From: Taeniopygia guttata
Taxonomy: Eukaryota; Chordata; Aves; Passeriformes; Estrildidae
NCBI RefSeq assembly: GCF_048771995.1
Contig: NC_133026.1
Coordinates: 147,712,501-147,776,500 of the forward strand
Length of the DNA: 64,000 nt
Direction of reading: 5' to 3'
Under the pieces are notes generated by a model that saw nothing but the letters and a program-made list of their open reading frames with translations, made no database searches and was not told where the DNA came from. Made by a program: the position numbers and the translations under genes. This document shows, piece after piece, positions 37,569-50,135 of this stretch (position 1 is the stretch's first letter; each line of letters starts with the position of its first letter).

Positions 37569-38164
37569 TCTCCTGTGACATTCTTCACATGGCATTGCTA
37601 ATTCCTTAGCTGTCATTGGGCCTGTAACTGTTCTGCAGCTGCTGAGGTTTGGGAGCTTTGTTTCTGTTTGATCTGCAAGAATCCAGTTTGAAACATTCAA
37701 ACAGCACATGAAAGATAAATGCTGCACGGTACTCACCAGTAAATTTGTGCAGCCTTTTTCCAGGCTTGTACTTTCCTTATTCCTTTCAGTGCTACCAGAA
37801 GTAATTTTTTTCCTGTTTCTGGAAAAGAAGTGGACACTAGTGAGAGAGCAGAGGATTAAAAATTAAAAAAAAAAAAAAAAATAGCTGCAGTGGAGGAAGG
37901 CAGATAGCAATAACTCCCGCTCACCTTTGGATGTGAAACCAAGCAGTCCTTAAGTTTGCAGTAACTCTGGTTTGCCAGCCTTTAGTACTGCCTTGTTACT
38001 GGGTTTTTGTTTTTCTTTACCTGTTGAGAAATCATCTGTGTTACATGTATCAAGCTTGTATTTATTTACCCCCAAAAAAATAGCAATGCAAGTAAAGAAC
38101 TTAAACTGACAATTGGAAGAATTTAAATTGACAACTGAAAGTTTTATTGTTTCAGTCTCTGCAG
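37569..38164. other. Intergenic, nothing recognised
   Basis: AT-rich, with a 17-base A run at 37865-37881. No gene is recognised. Confidence 0.5.
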
Positions 38165-39225
38165 CAGTGGATTTGACCTTGGCTGGCTGACAAACACCAT
38201 CCAGTTGCTGTCCCTCTCCCTCTTCAACAGGATGGGGGCAGGAATGAGATGGAAAAGCTCACAGGTCAAGAGAAAGACTGACAGATCCCTTATCAGTTAC
38301 CATCACGGGCAAAACAGACTTCAGGAACTTATTTTAATATATTGCCAATTAAAGATAAAGCAGGATAGTGAGAAGAAAAGATACAGCTGAAAACATCTTG
38401 CTCCCACTCCCTCTTATTTCCTAGGCTCAACTTCACTTCTTTCTTCTGAACTCTTCTACACCCCTGCCTCTCTCTGTTCAAAGCAGGGGGATGCAGAATG
38501 GGGGTTGTGGTCAGCCCACAGCACTTCCTCTCTGCTGCTCCTTCCTCCTCACACTCTTCCCCTGCTGCAGTGTGGAGTCCCTTTAACTCCACACTGTTAA
38601 AGTCCTAAAACAGGAAAGAATCCTTTGTGTACTTCTCCAGGGTGGGTCCTTCCCATGGGCTGTAGCTCTTCAAGAACTGCTCCAGTGTGTGTCCTTTTCG
38701 TGGGATACAGACCTAAAGGAACAGACTGTTCCCACACAGGCCCCCCACGGGCCACAGATCCTGCCAGAAAACTGCTCCTGAATGGGCTCCTCTCCACAGG
38801 CTGCAGAGTTCTCTGGTGTGGATTCTTCACAGGCTGCAGTTTCCTTCAGGGTCTATCCACCTGCTCCAGAGGGGTCTTCCATGGGCTCCAGGGAGACAAC
38901 CTGCACAGTCTTCTCCATGAGCTACAAGGGAATCTGCCTGGAATGCCTCCTCCCCTCCTTCACTGAACTTGCTGTCTACAGCATTGTTTCTGTCACATTT
39001 TCTTGCTCGTCTCAGCTGCTGTGCAGATTTTTTGTCCTTTCTAAACTGTTTTCCCAGAGATGCCATCAGTGTAGCTGATTGTCCCATTTGTGTCCTGTGG
39101 TGGGTCCATTTTGGAGTTGGCTGGAGCTGGCTCTGACACAGGGGAGTCCTTGGCCTCCTTTCACAGACACCACCCCTGCAGCTCCTCCACTGACAACACC
39201 TGAACATGGTCGCTCAATACAGCAT
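38165..39225 (-). mobile_element. Avian ERVL-related LTR element, antisense
   Basis: The plus strand carries phrases known to me from an abundant bird ERVL-type LTR in reverse orientation: 'ccatcacgggcaaaacagac', 'gctcaacttcactt', 'atgggggttgtggtcagccc', 'ctgctccttcctcctcacac', 'gggccacagatcctgcc', 'ggctcctctccacaggctgc', 'tccacctgctccagag', 'tcctcccctccttcactgaa', 'ttttcccagagatgccatca' and 'ggtgggtccattttggag'. The short recurring 'ccatgggct' and 'ccacaggctgcag' motifs are typical. It appears to be a single LTR without coding sequence. Family name and limits are approximate. Confidence 0.7.
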
Positions 39226-41699
39226 CTCCTATAAAATGTAGGATCAAAGAATAACTCAAGTTAGAGGGGAATTCTGGAAGTGTCTAGCTTAATCTCCCTG
39301 CTTGAAGCAAGGCTAAGAAGGAAATTAGACAGGGTGCTCAGGAATGGGAATTTAACCTCTCTTTATCAATCAGAAGGAATTAAAACTGGATGGGTAGATG
39401 ATTTGCAGGAGGGGTGACCAGAAACTAATTTGCAATTCAGACTTAACCATTACTGAGGGTGGCTGAATGCCACGAAATTGTAAATGTGAAGAGAAATCAG
39501 TATTGGCATGCTCACAGTTTGCAGTGAGATGTGTTCACATGACAGCAGTCATGTTACAGCTACCACTAACTGCTTCCATTCTGCCTTGAGCCAGAATATG
39601 CAATGAGGGTGAGGAAAGATAGAGAGAAAATGTTCCCTAGGGGAAAGACTTCGAGTTTATACTGCATTGAACAAAATCTGGATCCTGATGTCTTTAGGCA
39701 CCACTGGGGTACAAGTTCTAATGACTTCTGTAGGAACCATGAGAGTTCCATTTCCAAAGGTAAGGGTCAGCCAGTCTGTAAACTCTGTAAACTCCATACA
39801 ACTGAAAAACCTGATGACCTTAGCCTCCATCCTGACCCTTTGCTTTCACAGAAACCTTGCATGTTCCCCTGTGGCAAACCAGAAAAGGTCTTGTACATGA
39901 CAAAGGACAAAATTATTCACTGGGCATTTCCATTATGCTTTTCAGTGGTGCTTTAGCTACCGGGTGAAAACAACCTTAACAAATGTTGAGCACTGAAACC
40001 AGAGAATACTTAAAAAGCCCCTGTTTTTCTAGTGTGCATAGTTCAGGGTTACTGTGATCACAACAATCTAATCCCTGTCATCCTAGGGAGAGAGAAGGGA
40101 CGACTGGCTGAGACTAAGCACTCCCTGGCACAGGAAACAGGATGAATGAGATGACCTGAGCTAGAAATCTCATGGGACAGCTGTGAAGAGCTGGGCACAC
40201 TCTTTCTATCTTGAACAGAATGGGAAAGTAGAACTCAGTATCTGTTGCTTATGCACTGGCAACCTTTGAATCTTCATCTCATTCACCTTCTCCTTTTCCT
40301 TGGTGGCAGCTGGAGAGGTAAGCACACCATGTCAGAGCTCTGCTATTGACTAGAGAGGTAGCCATGGATGTTGTTGTCATAGAGTGGGAATGTGTTGGAG
40401 TTGGCTTTGTTGTCTGAAATGAGACAGTGAAAGATAATGAGAAAACCTTGTCTGATGATGTAAGTGAGATGCAGTTAAAATTAATATGAAAGCAAGGCCA
40501 CAGACTTTGCATATTTATGCAATCACTTGTCTGGAGGATGTGGCTGTTATGTTTAAATTCTGATATTTATTTTAACTAAGCAGAACTGAACGCCATCTGT
40601 ACTCAGAGAATAAAGACAAAACAAGCCCATGTTGCTTGGCTGTGGGTTCTGTAAGCTCTTCTGTGCCATGGGGCTGTGGGGCACTGAGCATCAGTGGTGT
40701 TATAAGCCCATGGGGTATTTAGGTGCTAGGAAAAATAAATTCAATAGTTGGCTTAGTGCTGAATTACAAATTCCGCTCAGTGCCAAAGCTTTAATGCTGT
40801 TTATGTTTAAGGCTTGCTTTTTGGCTGTGCTGAAAAACAGAAGGCTTGGCTGTTGTCATTTGACAAAAATTAGAAAGGTCCAGATCACTTGGAAACTCAA
40901 GGGTTGCAGTCTCACAAACAAAATTTGCTGCTTTTTAAAGATGTTAATATTGAAATAAATGTAGCCTGTATAGCATATTGTAAGTCTATACTGCAGCACA
41001 GTGCCTTGTAGCACTTTTCTTGGTACTGCTTTAATAATAAAGTCTTTGATTCCTTCCTGGTTAGCTGATTGGTCTTGTTACAGTTACTCTAAAGTCTTCC
41101 ATATTGAGATTCAGGTTTTGCTCCACAAGAGACTGAATGTTTCAGGACAGTGCATAAATAAATTACCTTCTTTCCTTTGAAATCTTTATCATAATTGCAT
41201 GATTTGCAGGGGTAATCATGCATGTCATTATGAAGAGGTGATTGTATCTTGTTCAAGTCAGTCAGCTCTCTACTGATGCAATACATTGGCAGCAAATCTC
41301 TAAAAATCTTCCATGAAAAATCTTGTTAAATGTGGGAGAAAACCCAGAGAAATATGAATTAAAGAAGAGACTTTTCAGGAAAATCTGTTTGTAGATTAAT
41401 TTATGAACACCACTAATGTGCTTTCTCAATTAAACAATGCTGCTTTTTTGTAATTATAGCCATGGAAAAACAGGAAAGGCACCAGAAATTTTGTTGAACC
41501 TGCTTTTATGAGCAGCATGTACTATGGTCATCAAAGACACATGGATTCTATCAGTGTATGATTGGCTTTTTGACCTATAACCAAATTGCAGTGCCTGAAG
41601 AAAGATCTGAAAGGGAATGCCCCACACGGCTATGCCAAACTGCACATTCCTAACATGCTCTAAAAATCACCTCTCCTTTGGTGCAACAGGGACAATGCA
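39226..41699. other. Intergenic, nothing recognised
   Basis: No coding exon, RNA gene or transposable element is recognised. The open frames at 39.6-39.95 and 40.6-40.95 kb lack domains. Confidence 0.55.
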
Positions 41700-41985
41700 G
41701 AATGATGTAGTTCACAATTTATATCAATGTCCCTTCTAGCCATGGTCGGTGAAGGGGCCAAACGGGGCAATCTGCTGAAAGACGTAAACCAGCTTTCCTT
41801 TAAAACAATGGAGGACGTTAACAGAGATACCAGAAGGCAGTTGGTTATTGTTGTGCTGTTTCCGCAGCCTTGGACCGGTGCCCCGCTCTGCAGGATGACT
41901 GAGCTCCACTCGGAGAAACGCCTCCCGCCCTCAGGCATTTCCAGTCTCAGGTTGCAACGGGACAATGAGTTGTGTGGGATTGATC
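41700..41985 (-). other. CpG-richer patch, candidate minus-strand exon
   Basis: This short patch has far more CpG (for example ggtcggtg, gaccggtgccccgc, ctcggagaaacgcc, aacggg) than the surrounding 10 kb. On the minus strand it is preceded by a textbook 3' splice site: a T/C tract ending attcctcag, with AG at 41987-41986, followed by gatcaatccc. Open frames exist on both strands (89 codons plus, 153 minus), but I recognise neither product. In human, PTK2 is the divergent neighbour of DENND3 and has several 5' untranslated exons, so an untranslated PTK2 exon is one possibility. A conserved enhancer or a retrocopy is another. Confidence 0.35.
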
Positions 41986-43460
41986 CTGAGGAATAAAAAA
42001 AAAAAGAGAGCTGAACGCTTAATTTTAGGAAAGATGCAGCAAGTGAACTTGCCAATACAAAATATATAGTTGGAAACAGAATGAATAAGAAAACGTTGCT
42101 GTTTATGCCTTCAGTCTGCACAATGTGAAAACTCTAAACAATCAGTTTTTTTAGACAGGACATAAAAGTAATTACCATTCTCTGTAAAAGTACTAATAAA
42201 TTTATTTCTACCTCTATCTTGGGCTATACCAACTAAGGTTTTAGTTTTTCATACAAACTTACTTAATACAAACTATAATTCTGTATGTTTTTATATTACA
42301 TCACTTTTACTCTCAGTAGGTGAACAGCATTCGTGACATAATACAGGAGCTATTAGCAGTCTTTTCTGAGCCACTGCTTCTCTTAGGAGGAAGCTTTCCC
42401 AAATCATATGACAACCCCTTTTCCACTCCAGTAACTGTCTTTGCCCTCACAACAACTCTTAATAAAATAAAAGAATTCTTTTTTTTTTTTTTTGCACAGT
42501 CACCACGAACACTCCTGTAACATATTATAACTTGGCAGGTAAACAAGCTGGGCTCCTGGTGCTTTGTGTGCTCTGCAAACACAGAAAACTAAGAGCCACC
42601 CTTCAGGAGAATCATCCTGCAGGAGGAAGGCCAGATGTCATTAATGGTTTGCTCTTTCTGACACTTGAAAATTGGACATTAGGCTAATCTTTGTGGAATA
42701 CGGACCCACTTTTACAATTTTCAGTCATTTCTGTTTATGTCAGTTTATGTTAATTCCTCATGTAAAATGCTATATTTTGGTGGGTTTCTCTTATAGATGA
42801 CAGGTGAATCAACTCTGAAAAATTTTCCAACCACCAAAGAACAATAAATCGAAACAAGGAAAACAACACTAGATTCAACTGTGCCAGAAAAGGAAGCCTA
42901 AATTGCTCTAAATAATTTTTAAAAAATTTAAATATTTTTGATTAATAATTCTCTCTACTCTTCAACTAACTGGATGCCCTTACAGAAAACTGAAATAGCC
43001 ATTACGGAGGAATAAACAAAAGTCACAGAGGACACACTGTAAGTTAAGGTTTCCAACCCAAAATTTATTGGGGTTTTTTTTAACATTAGAAGTGCAACGT
43101 GGAAAACAAGCATTGACTATGTATAGTGTTTGTACAAATGCCCTTTTCTCTATAAAGCCAGTTGTGTAGAATCCTCCTTGTTCTCACTGTAGGAGTTGAC
43201 ACATGATTAACTAGGAGTTAATTATTTATGAGGTTATGTTCTGCCCAGTTTCAGTCATACATGACACAGCACCATGTGTTTAATTACTATATTTGATATG
43301 TCAGGTAATATTTAAATACACTCCCTTTATAGTGCTATACCAGTACACCTAAAATTAGACAACATGTTTAGCCATGCAAATAGTTGAACTTTGTTTTCTG
43401 TCTGCTGCACTGTTAAATCTCTAAGGAACCTTGTGTGAAAATAAAGCAATATGGGCTTAA
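41986..43460. other. Intergenic, nothing recognised
   Basis: AT-rich sequence with short A and T runs (42,479-42,493). No gene or transposable element is recognised. Confidence 0.5.
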
Positions 43461-44150
43461 TTACAGAATCAAAGAAAAATATCGTTTAGAAGGGACCCGT
43501 GGAGGTCTCTAGTCCAACTCTTTGCTCAAAGCAGCAACAACTTCAAAGTTAGATCCAGTTGCTCTGCTTCTCATCCAGCCAAGTTTCCAAAATCTCTAAG
43601 GAAGGAGGTCACACTGGCTCCTTGGAGAACCTGCTGAAGTGCTTAATCATTGTCATGGTAAAAACGTTTTTCCTTGTATTCAATCAAAATTCCCTTGCTG
43701 CAATTTTCAGCTGTTGTCTCTTGTGCTCCCACTGTGTGCCTCTGAGTTTGTGTTGCTCTTCTTTATGACCCCTCTTCAGGAGAACGGCACTTGGATTCTC
43801 CTTAGCCTTCTCTTACAGCTGCTCCTCCCTTCAGCCTTCACCCATGGTGACATCCACAGCTTGCTGAGGACATCTTTTACCCCATGGTCCACACCCATGG
43901 GGAAGTTGCCAAGTACTATAAGGCCTGTATCAAACACTGAGGAATGCCATTCACCCAGGTCAGATTTCAGCTTGTTCACCCCAACCCTTCAAACTGATGG
44001 TCAAGCCAGTATTCAACCACCTTGTGGTCCATCTGTTTAGTCCACATCTTCCCAGCTTTGGATACAATGATGCGAGAGTGTTTTGTCCCTTCTGTGCTTA
44101 CAAAAGATTTCCATGAGGCTTTGCTCCACAACGTAGGAATGAGGAGTGGC
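43461..44150 (-). mobile_element. CR1 LINE, antisense, internally rearranged
   Basis: The plus strand begins 'ttagaagggacccgtggagg', then 'tctagtccaactctttgctc' and 'ttggagaacctgctgaagtg'. Further on come 'aggcctgtatcaaacactga', 'ggaatgccattcacccagg' and 'gtttagtccacatcttcc', reverse-complemented CR1 reverse-transcriptase sequence from further 5'. The region around 43,800-43,880 does not fit smoothly, which suggests an internal deletion or fusion of two parts. Confidence 0.75.
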
Positions 44151-45610
44151 AGCATGGAATGCTGACAAGTTAGGATGGTCTCACACTACCCACAGCCACT
44201 CTGGCTAATACCTGTGAATTCTCTGTATTAGGCTGCTCTAAAGGATACTTAGTCTGCACCGCCTTTCTGTGGTTCTTCTTAAAGCATTTTTTATCTGGAG
44301 GTAAGCAGAGGTCACTTGGAAGCTGGTTATTTTACATGAAAAATAAGATGGCTATTCTGGTTGGATCCAAGCTTGGATTAATCTTCTTCAACAGCCTTGT
44401 TATGTGAATATTTAAAAATGAAAAACGTTTTCATACATAAAGGGTTCACTAGCTTAGGGAAGATTGTTTCTTATATAACAAAGATCATTTTGTTTACATA
44501 TGCTGTTTTCTCATAACAAGAATGATGTAAGGGCTGCTACAAAATATCAAGAAGGAAAGTGTTTGGCTTTTAATATGCATTGAACTAAGATAAAATTAAT
44601 TAATGGTGAAGTTTACTATATTATGCTTTTGTTGAGCTATGAAACTGCTGAAAGATCTTTTCTGAACACAGTGGAGTATCCCAAGAGATTCTCCAGATTC
44701 CAGGGAGAAAAAGCAAGTATACTTTATTCAATTTTAAAAAGCAAAAGGCGGTTCATAGTTATGAATGATGATATCTGTGCTGATGTATTTTAAAGTTTCT
44801 TACAGTGATGTATACAATAAGCTATTACACAAAACCTGGTCTGAAATTTTATTTTCTGTGTCTGATTGACAATCTGTGCACTAATTGACCTCTTGTCTCT
44901 CTTGTCCCACCACTTCAGGAGTTCTCAGTCTGCATTTCTCTTACAGCAATGCTGTAAAAGAACAAATGCTATGAAATCTTAATGCTACTATAAAAAGCAG
45001 CTGCAAAATCTCCTTGGCTGCCCGAGATTGTGCCAGATGGTAAAGAACTGGAAGTATAATAAATGTCATATTAATCCAGTCAGATTTGAGGAACACGTTA
45101 TGCATCCCACATAAATAAAACACAGCTAAAACTGCCCCTGGAGTGATGAGATTCAGGAATAAGCTCTTCTATAGCCTCGGGATGATCTCACAGTATCTAC
45201 AATGCAAAGTGTTTCTAATATTCAGAGCACTCACATTAATCTGGTTCTTTGCCAAGGCCTGACAGCTCTGTGTTGCTACATCTCTCTAGATGTGGAGGCG
45301 TTGATAAAGCTAATCTCCTTTTTTACCCTCTTAGGACTTTCACCATTTTTTTTTTTCTTTAAAAAATAAAACTACAGCCAGCCTCCTTATCAAAAATATA
45401 CAGGTGATGAGAAATAAATGCTGCATTGACACCCAAAGCTATTTCCTTGGGACTCAGTTATCCCATCACAGAAAAATTGTGTCCATTTGAAAGGTCATTG
45501 ACTGTACAACTGGCTGAGGATTTTCTGTTTTGCTTGCTATAATTCTAACATCTTGTTTCCTTCATATACAAATTTTTAACCCTCCTGCTGTGTTAGTATA
45601 CAGAGTCCCT
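44151..45610. other. Intergenic, nothing recognised
   Basis: AT-rich unique-looking sequence with no supported feature. Confidence 0.5.
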
Positions 45611-45795
45611 GAGAGTGGCAGAATCATCCATGTCAGAGAGAACCTCAGGAGATTTGTAGTCCAACCTCCTGCACGAAGCAGAGTCAGCTGTCAAATTAGC
45701 CCAGTTTGCCCAGAGTTTTCTTCGGTGGCTTCTTGAAAACCTCTGAGGATGGAGACAGCACAGCTCCAGGCCTCTGCAGTCTGATTTTAGAACAT
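45611..45795 (-). mobile_element. CR1 LINE 3' fragment, older subfamily, antisense
   Basis: The plus strand has 'cagaatcatccatgtcagag', 'agatttgtagtccaacctcc', 'tgcacgaagcagagtcagc' and 'ttgaaaacctctgaggatgg', the reverse complement of a CR1 3' end. The copy is short and diverged. Confidence 0.78.
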
Positions 45796-46910
45796 GCTCT
45801 GCCTTTCTCAGAGATGACGGAGAAACACCACAAAATCCTTCAGCACATGTGCATAAATCACAGGGATTTGAGCTTTAAGGGGCATATTACCCTACAAAAG
45901 GTTGAACAGGGGGTACAGTTCCATAGATGAAGAGCTGAGGAAATAGGAGGCAGTAGGTGACTTCTCCAGCACATGGGCAGGTTCAAGCTGAGAACCCAAA
46001 TCATGTGTTCTCGACTTGTTGACACGTTGTAAAATCTGCTCCATGCTGGCAATTTTCTGTAATGCCCGTGAAACACATCCGTGTATTCTTAAAGAAATGC
46101 ATGACAAATAACAGTCAATGTTGCAGAAAATCTGTATCCTGTAGTACTATTAATGGTGACAGCACAAACCAGACAAGCCAAGTAAAAAAGAAAGAAGATG
46201 CAAATAAAACTGTTAATAGGTGCAGAGATCTCTGAACTGTCCTCCTTCCCCTCTGACATGTCTATGCTCAACCTGGTGACCTCTTACAGAATAATTTTGA
46301 GGCCAAAGTCATTGCACTCAGTTAGACAACACCTGCAACAATAAAGAATTCTCATAGTAGGTTTTGTAGCATTATTAAGAATGACAATAAGTCTCTGAGG
46401 CACTGAGAGAGGAATTTTAAGTCTTTGCAGAGCCCTAATTTGAAAATCCTGATTTGATTTGCATAGTCAGTAGTTGCTTGGTTGCTAATTTCAGTGTAAA
46501 TTTAGAAAGTGAACTGTCCTGAATGAAAGAAATATTAGGTCTGTCAGTAAAGATCTATCACTGCAGATTCCCAGAAGTCTCCTGATTCATTATTCTGGAA
46601 GAAGGAATATAAAATGAAAGAATTGGAGAGAATATGTCAACCTGACTCCCTGAGTTTTGTTCAAAATAAATCCCTTGCCCTATGAATGACCTTGATGACA
46701 AGAACTAAGAAGTGTATTTAGAGATAAGGAGTTTAAAATCCTGAGAGGTGGTGATTTTAAATGGACTTCCAGACTGCAGAGGTTTGTCTGATATGTGTTA
46801 GAGCAGCACAGGTCAAGCTGCGTGTCCTGTCTTCTCTGGCTAGAACACAGTTCTTACTGGACAGAATAAAGATTTCTTATTTATGCAGTCATGCTTAGCA
46901 CAGTCACAGA

Positions 46911-47080
46911 AATCAGAATCATGGAATAGTCTGGGCTGGAAGAGACCTTTAAAGGTCACCAAGTCCCATCCCCCTGCAACGATCAGGGACATCTTAAAGC
47001 AGATCAGGTTGCTCAGAGCCCTGTCTAGCCTGACCCGAATGTTTCCATGGAAGGGGCACCCATCACCTCTCTGGACAAGG
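46911..47080 (-). mobile_element. CR1 LINE 3' fragment, antisense
   Basis: The plus strand reads 'aatcagaatcatggaatagt', 'ctgggctggaagagaccttt', 'aaaggtcaccaagtcccatc', 'agatcaggttgctcagagcc' and 'ctgtctagcctgacccgaat', a reverse-complemented CR1 terminus of about 170 bp. Confidence 0.92.
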
Positions 47081-47654
47081 TATCTTCCTGTGAGCCAGGC
47101 AGTGGAAGGCAGCAGTGGTCCGAGTTTCAGTTCTCACCTACAGATACTGCTGTGCCACAAGCTTGATCATAAGGCAAAGAAAAGGATTTAACTATCCATA
47201 AACCTGCAGAACATGACTGATGTCTGTATTCAGTTTCAAAATGAAAATTCCTGCAGACCTTACACCCATCATAGTGAAACGCTGCAGGATGCATAAGTCC
47301 TCAGTTAGTCAATGTGTAGTTTTCACCACTGTTTGGAAAGGGGCACAAGCATGAGTGAAAATCAGACCATGTTGGTTTTCTGCAGTTCTCATGTCTTATT
47401 TATCTGTCTGTGTCAGGGGGTGGGGGGTGGACTCTTTCTTTAATCTTCCAGTTTTGACCAACATACCTGTAAAATGCCTTGAAAAACTCAGCTTCAGTTG
47501 TGGCTTTGGCTTTCCTGATCCCATCTCTACACATCCAGTCAGTGTCCCTGTATTCTTCCCAGGATAGTTGTCTCTCGTTCTACTGCTTGTGCATTTCCTT
47601 CTTACACTTCAGGTGGACCAGGAGCTCCTGACTGACCCATGCCATTCTCCTTCC

Positions 47655-47860
47655 TTCCTTGCTTCATTTCTTACACGTGGGAATTAAATGCTCTTGCACT
47701 CAGGATTTTGTCCTCAGAGAGCTGCCAGCTCTTTTCAGTGCCTTGAGAGCAGTTTCCCAGGGGGTGCCATTCACTAATTCTTTACAGAGCTGCAAATCTG
47801 CTCTCCTGAAATTCAGAGTCCGGACTCTTCATCTGGCCCACATCCCTCAGGAGTGAGGTG
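47655..47860 (-). mobile_element. Possible CR1 internal fragment, antisense
   Basis: The run 'attctttacagagctgcaaa', 'tctgctctcctgaaattcag' and 'agtccggactctt' resembles reverse-complemented 5' CR1 sequence. The match is partial and the limits are uncertain. Confidence 0.45.
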
Positions 47861-50135
47861 TTTGCAGTGGAGGTGTCTACAACTCAAAATGTCACTCAGT
47901 TATTTTATAAGCAAGACCACATCAAAGAAACACAACTGGTGAAACTATTTTCTCCCCCTAAACAGTCGGGCTAAAACATAAACTCTGTATTTGGAAGATA
48001 AATCAGATTCTATGCCAATAGACTTTAATTATTCAGACGTGGCCCTGTAGGTCTGATAAAGCCTTTCCCATGCTGAAGACATATCAAGAACTGCAGTTTT
48101 TTCTGCATTCAGCAGCCAGTACCACCTCAGAGAGTTAACAAACAAACATTTACAGTATTTGTGATCATGCAAAGAGAAAACACATATTAAAAACTGGCAT
48201 TTCTTCCTCAGTTGACAATTTTTTTAGGAAGAAAATTACTCAACTACATGAATTTCTTTTAGGAGAGAGGAATTTTTCTCTATGTGAATGATTCTGTCTC
48301 TTACCAGTGACCCCATATAGCAGGTTTCCTGCTTCCAGGGTTCTTGAGATTTTACCAGATTAACATTAGTACCTTTCATCTTGCAGTTCTGTTTTGATAA
48401 TAACTTCACCATAGCTTTGCTTTGAGTGCTACATTAATTATGAACAAGAATCATCCAGTATTTATCATAGCAGATAGCAGAGAAATCAGAAGATGATCAT
48501 GATACAGATTAATTAACTATGGGTGACCTGAATTGCTTAATAGCCTTGGTTCATTTGTAATTTTCTTATAATATGGTCAAATGCCTGGTCATAGTCATAG
48601 GTCAAGCAATGTAAGATGTAGGATTGTCATGTTGGAAGTAATAATAACCCTAAGAAAATTGTGTTGCAGCGGATAACTAATTAAACACTGCACCCTTTCT
48701 GAATGATTCATGTATCTGTCTGTCTCTGTTTTAATTAGGTGGGGATATCAGTCAGAAACAGCAATGTGATTTACCACTGAGCATTCAGCAATAATATAGC
48801 TTTGGTTTTGGTGTTCCTAATTCAAAACTAATACCAGAAAGTTTTGCAGGTTTTGAGAAAAGAAGCACAAAAGTCATCAGGAAAGGAGTTTTAAAAATAT
48901 GAGTTGTATAATCTTTTAGAAATAGAGATTAATAATCTTGAACTCTGCAGAGAGAAATCTTTTAATAGTAAAAGGTCTGTTCAAGCAACAACCAATGCAA
49001 CATGATCCATTGACAAAGAGCTAAGCTAAAAAGTGAAACTGAAATTGAAATGCCCAACATTTAACAGTGACTGTTAACATGGCATGGCCTCAAGCAGAAG
49101 TTACAGCATTAATACAGGTCTCACTCTGGTTCTGTGACCTGGGCTACACAGGCTAAAGACGATCATTAAAAAAATTCCCTGTGACCTCAAAGTTCATAAA
49201 TATAAATCTTTGAGCCTTGGATCTTCTTTTATCACTTTGGAGAAGTAATCCGTGAAACTTCCAGGTTTTCAAGAATTTTGTTCTTTTAGTTGCTGCTATA
49301 TGAACAGTTTCCAAAATTCTGTGTCTTCCTCAAAATTTAAGACAACCAGAGGCTGTATAATCCTGAGCTTTAACACCACAAAAATTCAGATAATAAAACC
49401 CCCATGAAATAATAAAATCTCTATACTTTTTACTTTATACTTTTTTCTTTATACTTTTTGAGGCAACCTGATTTGACCCCTGAACTGACAAGAAGTTTAT
49501 GAAATCCTGGAACCATTTAGATAGGGGATGTTTTTGCATTTAAAATACCGGAACACTAGTCCACAAAAAAATGTTTGTGGTTGTGATGGAACTTTATCTC
49601 GTACCTCCAGTTTCAGAGAAACCGATCTCTAGTTTCGGGTGCTTTATGCTCTGGTACCAGAGGAATTACATTCTCTCAGTGCCAATCTGCACAGAGCCAA
49701 TACATACGGAGTGACTCACGGTGTTTTTAGATTAAGCAGCTCAAGAAGAAACCTCGGAGTTCCCTGTGCTGTGCCTCTGCTGCTCCAGAGGGGAAACATG
49801 GCTCAGCCTGCACCAGCCCCGTGCTTACAGCCCATTGAAACTGTGACCTGTGGTAAGGTAAAGAGAAAACTCCCGTGTAGTGGCAGTGATAGTCCTGATG
49901 AAGTGACACAGTCCTGAGTCACCTGCAGCGAACAGCAGAGAACGGCTGTGCTTCACAAGGCACCAGACCATGACATCAGCCAGCCTGACAGGGTGACAGG
50001 CAGCCTGAGGCACCTCAGCCCCTGTTGGCCAGCAGCCCCACGAGGAAAACAGCCCGTGGAAAAAAATTAACTCCACCTTGAGTTGGGAAGTAAATCACAA
50101 ACCCCATTACTAGTTTTTAATGGGGCCAGTGGTAT
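47861..50135. other. Intergenic upstream of the DENND3 promoter region
   Basis: No coding exon is recognised. The sequence becomes less AT-rich after about 49,600. A small inverted repeat (ccccatta ... taatgggg, about 50,102-50,125) lies just before the minisatellite. Alternative upstream first exons of DENND3 cannot be excluded. Confidence 0.5.

Noticed and set aside
38597..39207. Open frames of 113-126 codons around 38.6-39.2 kb
   Set aside because: They lie in an LTR repeat whose short 'ccacaggctgcag'-like motifs keep frames open; no viral protein domain is seen.
41660..42121. 153-codon minus-strand and 89-codon plus-strand frames as protein-coding genes
   Set aside because: Neither product is recognised and both strands are open over the same bases. 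The patch is reported only as a possible exon or regulatory element.
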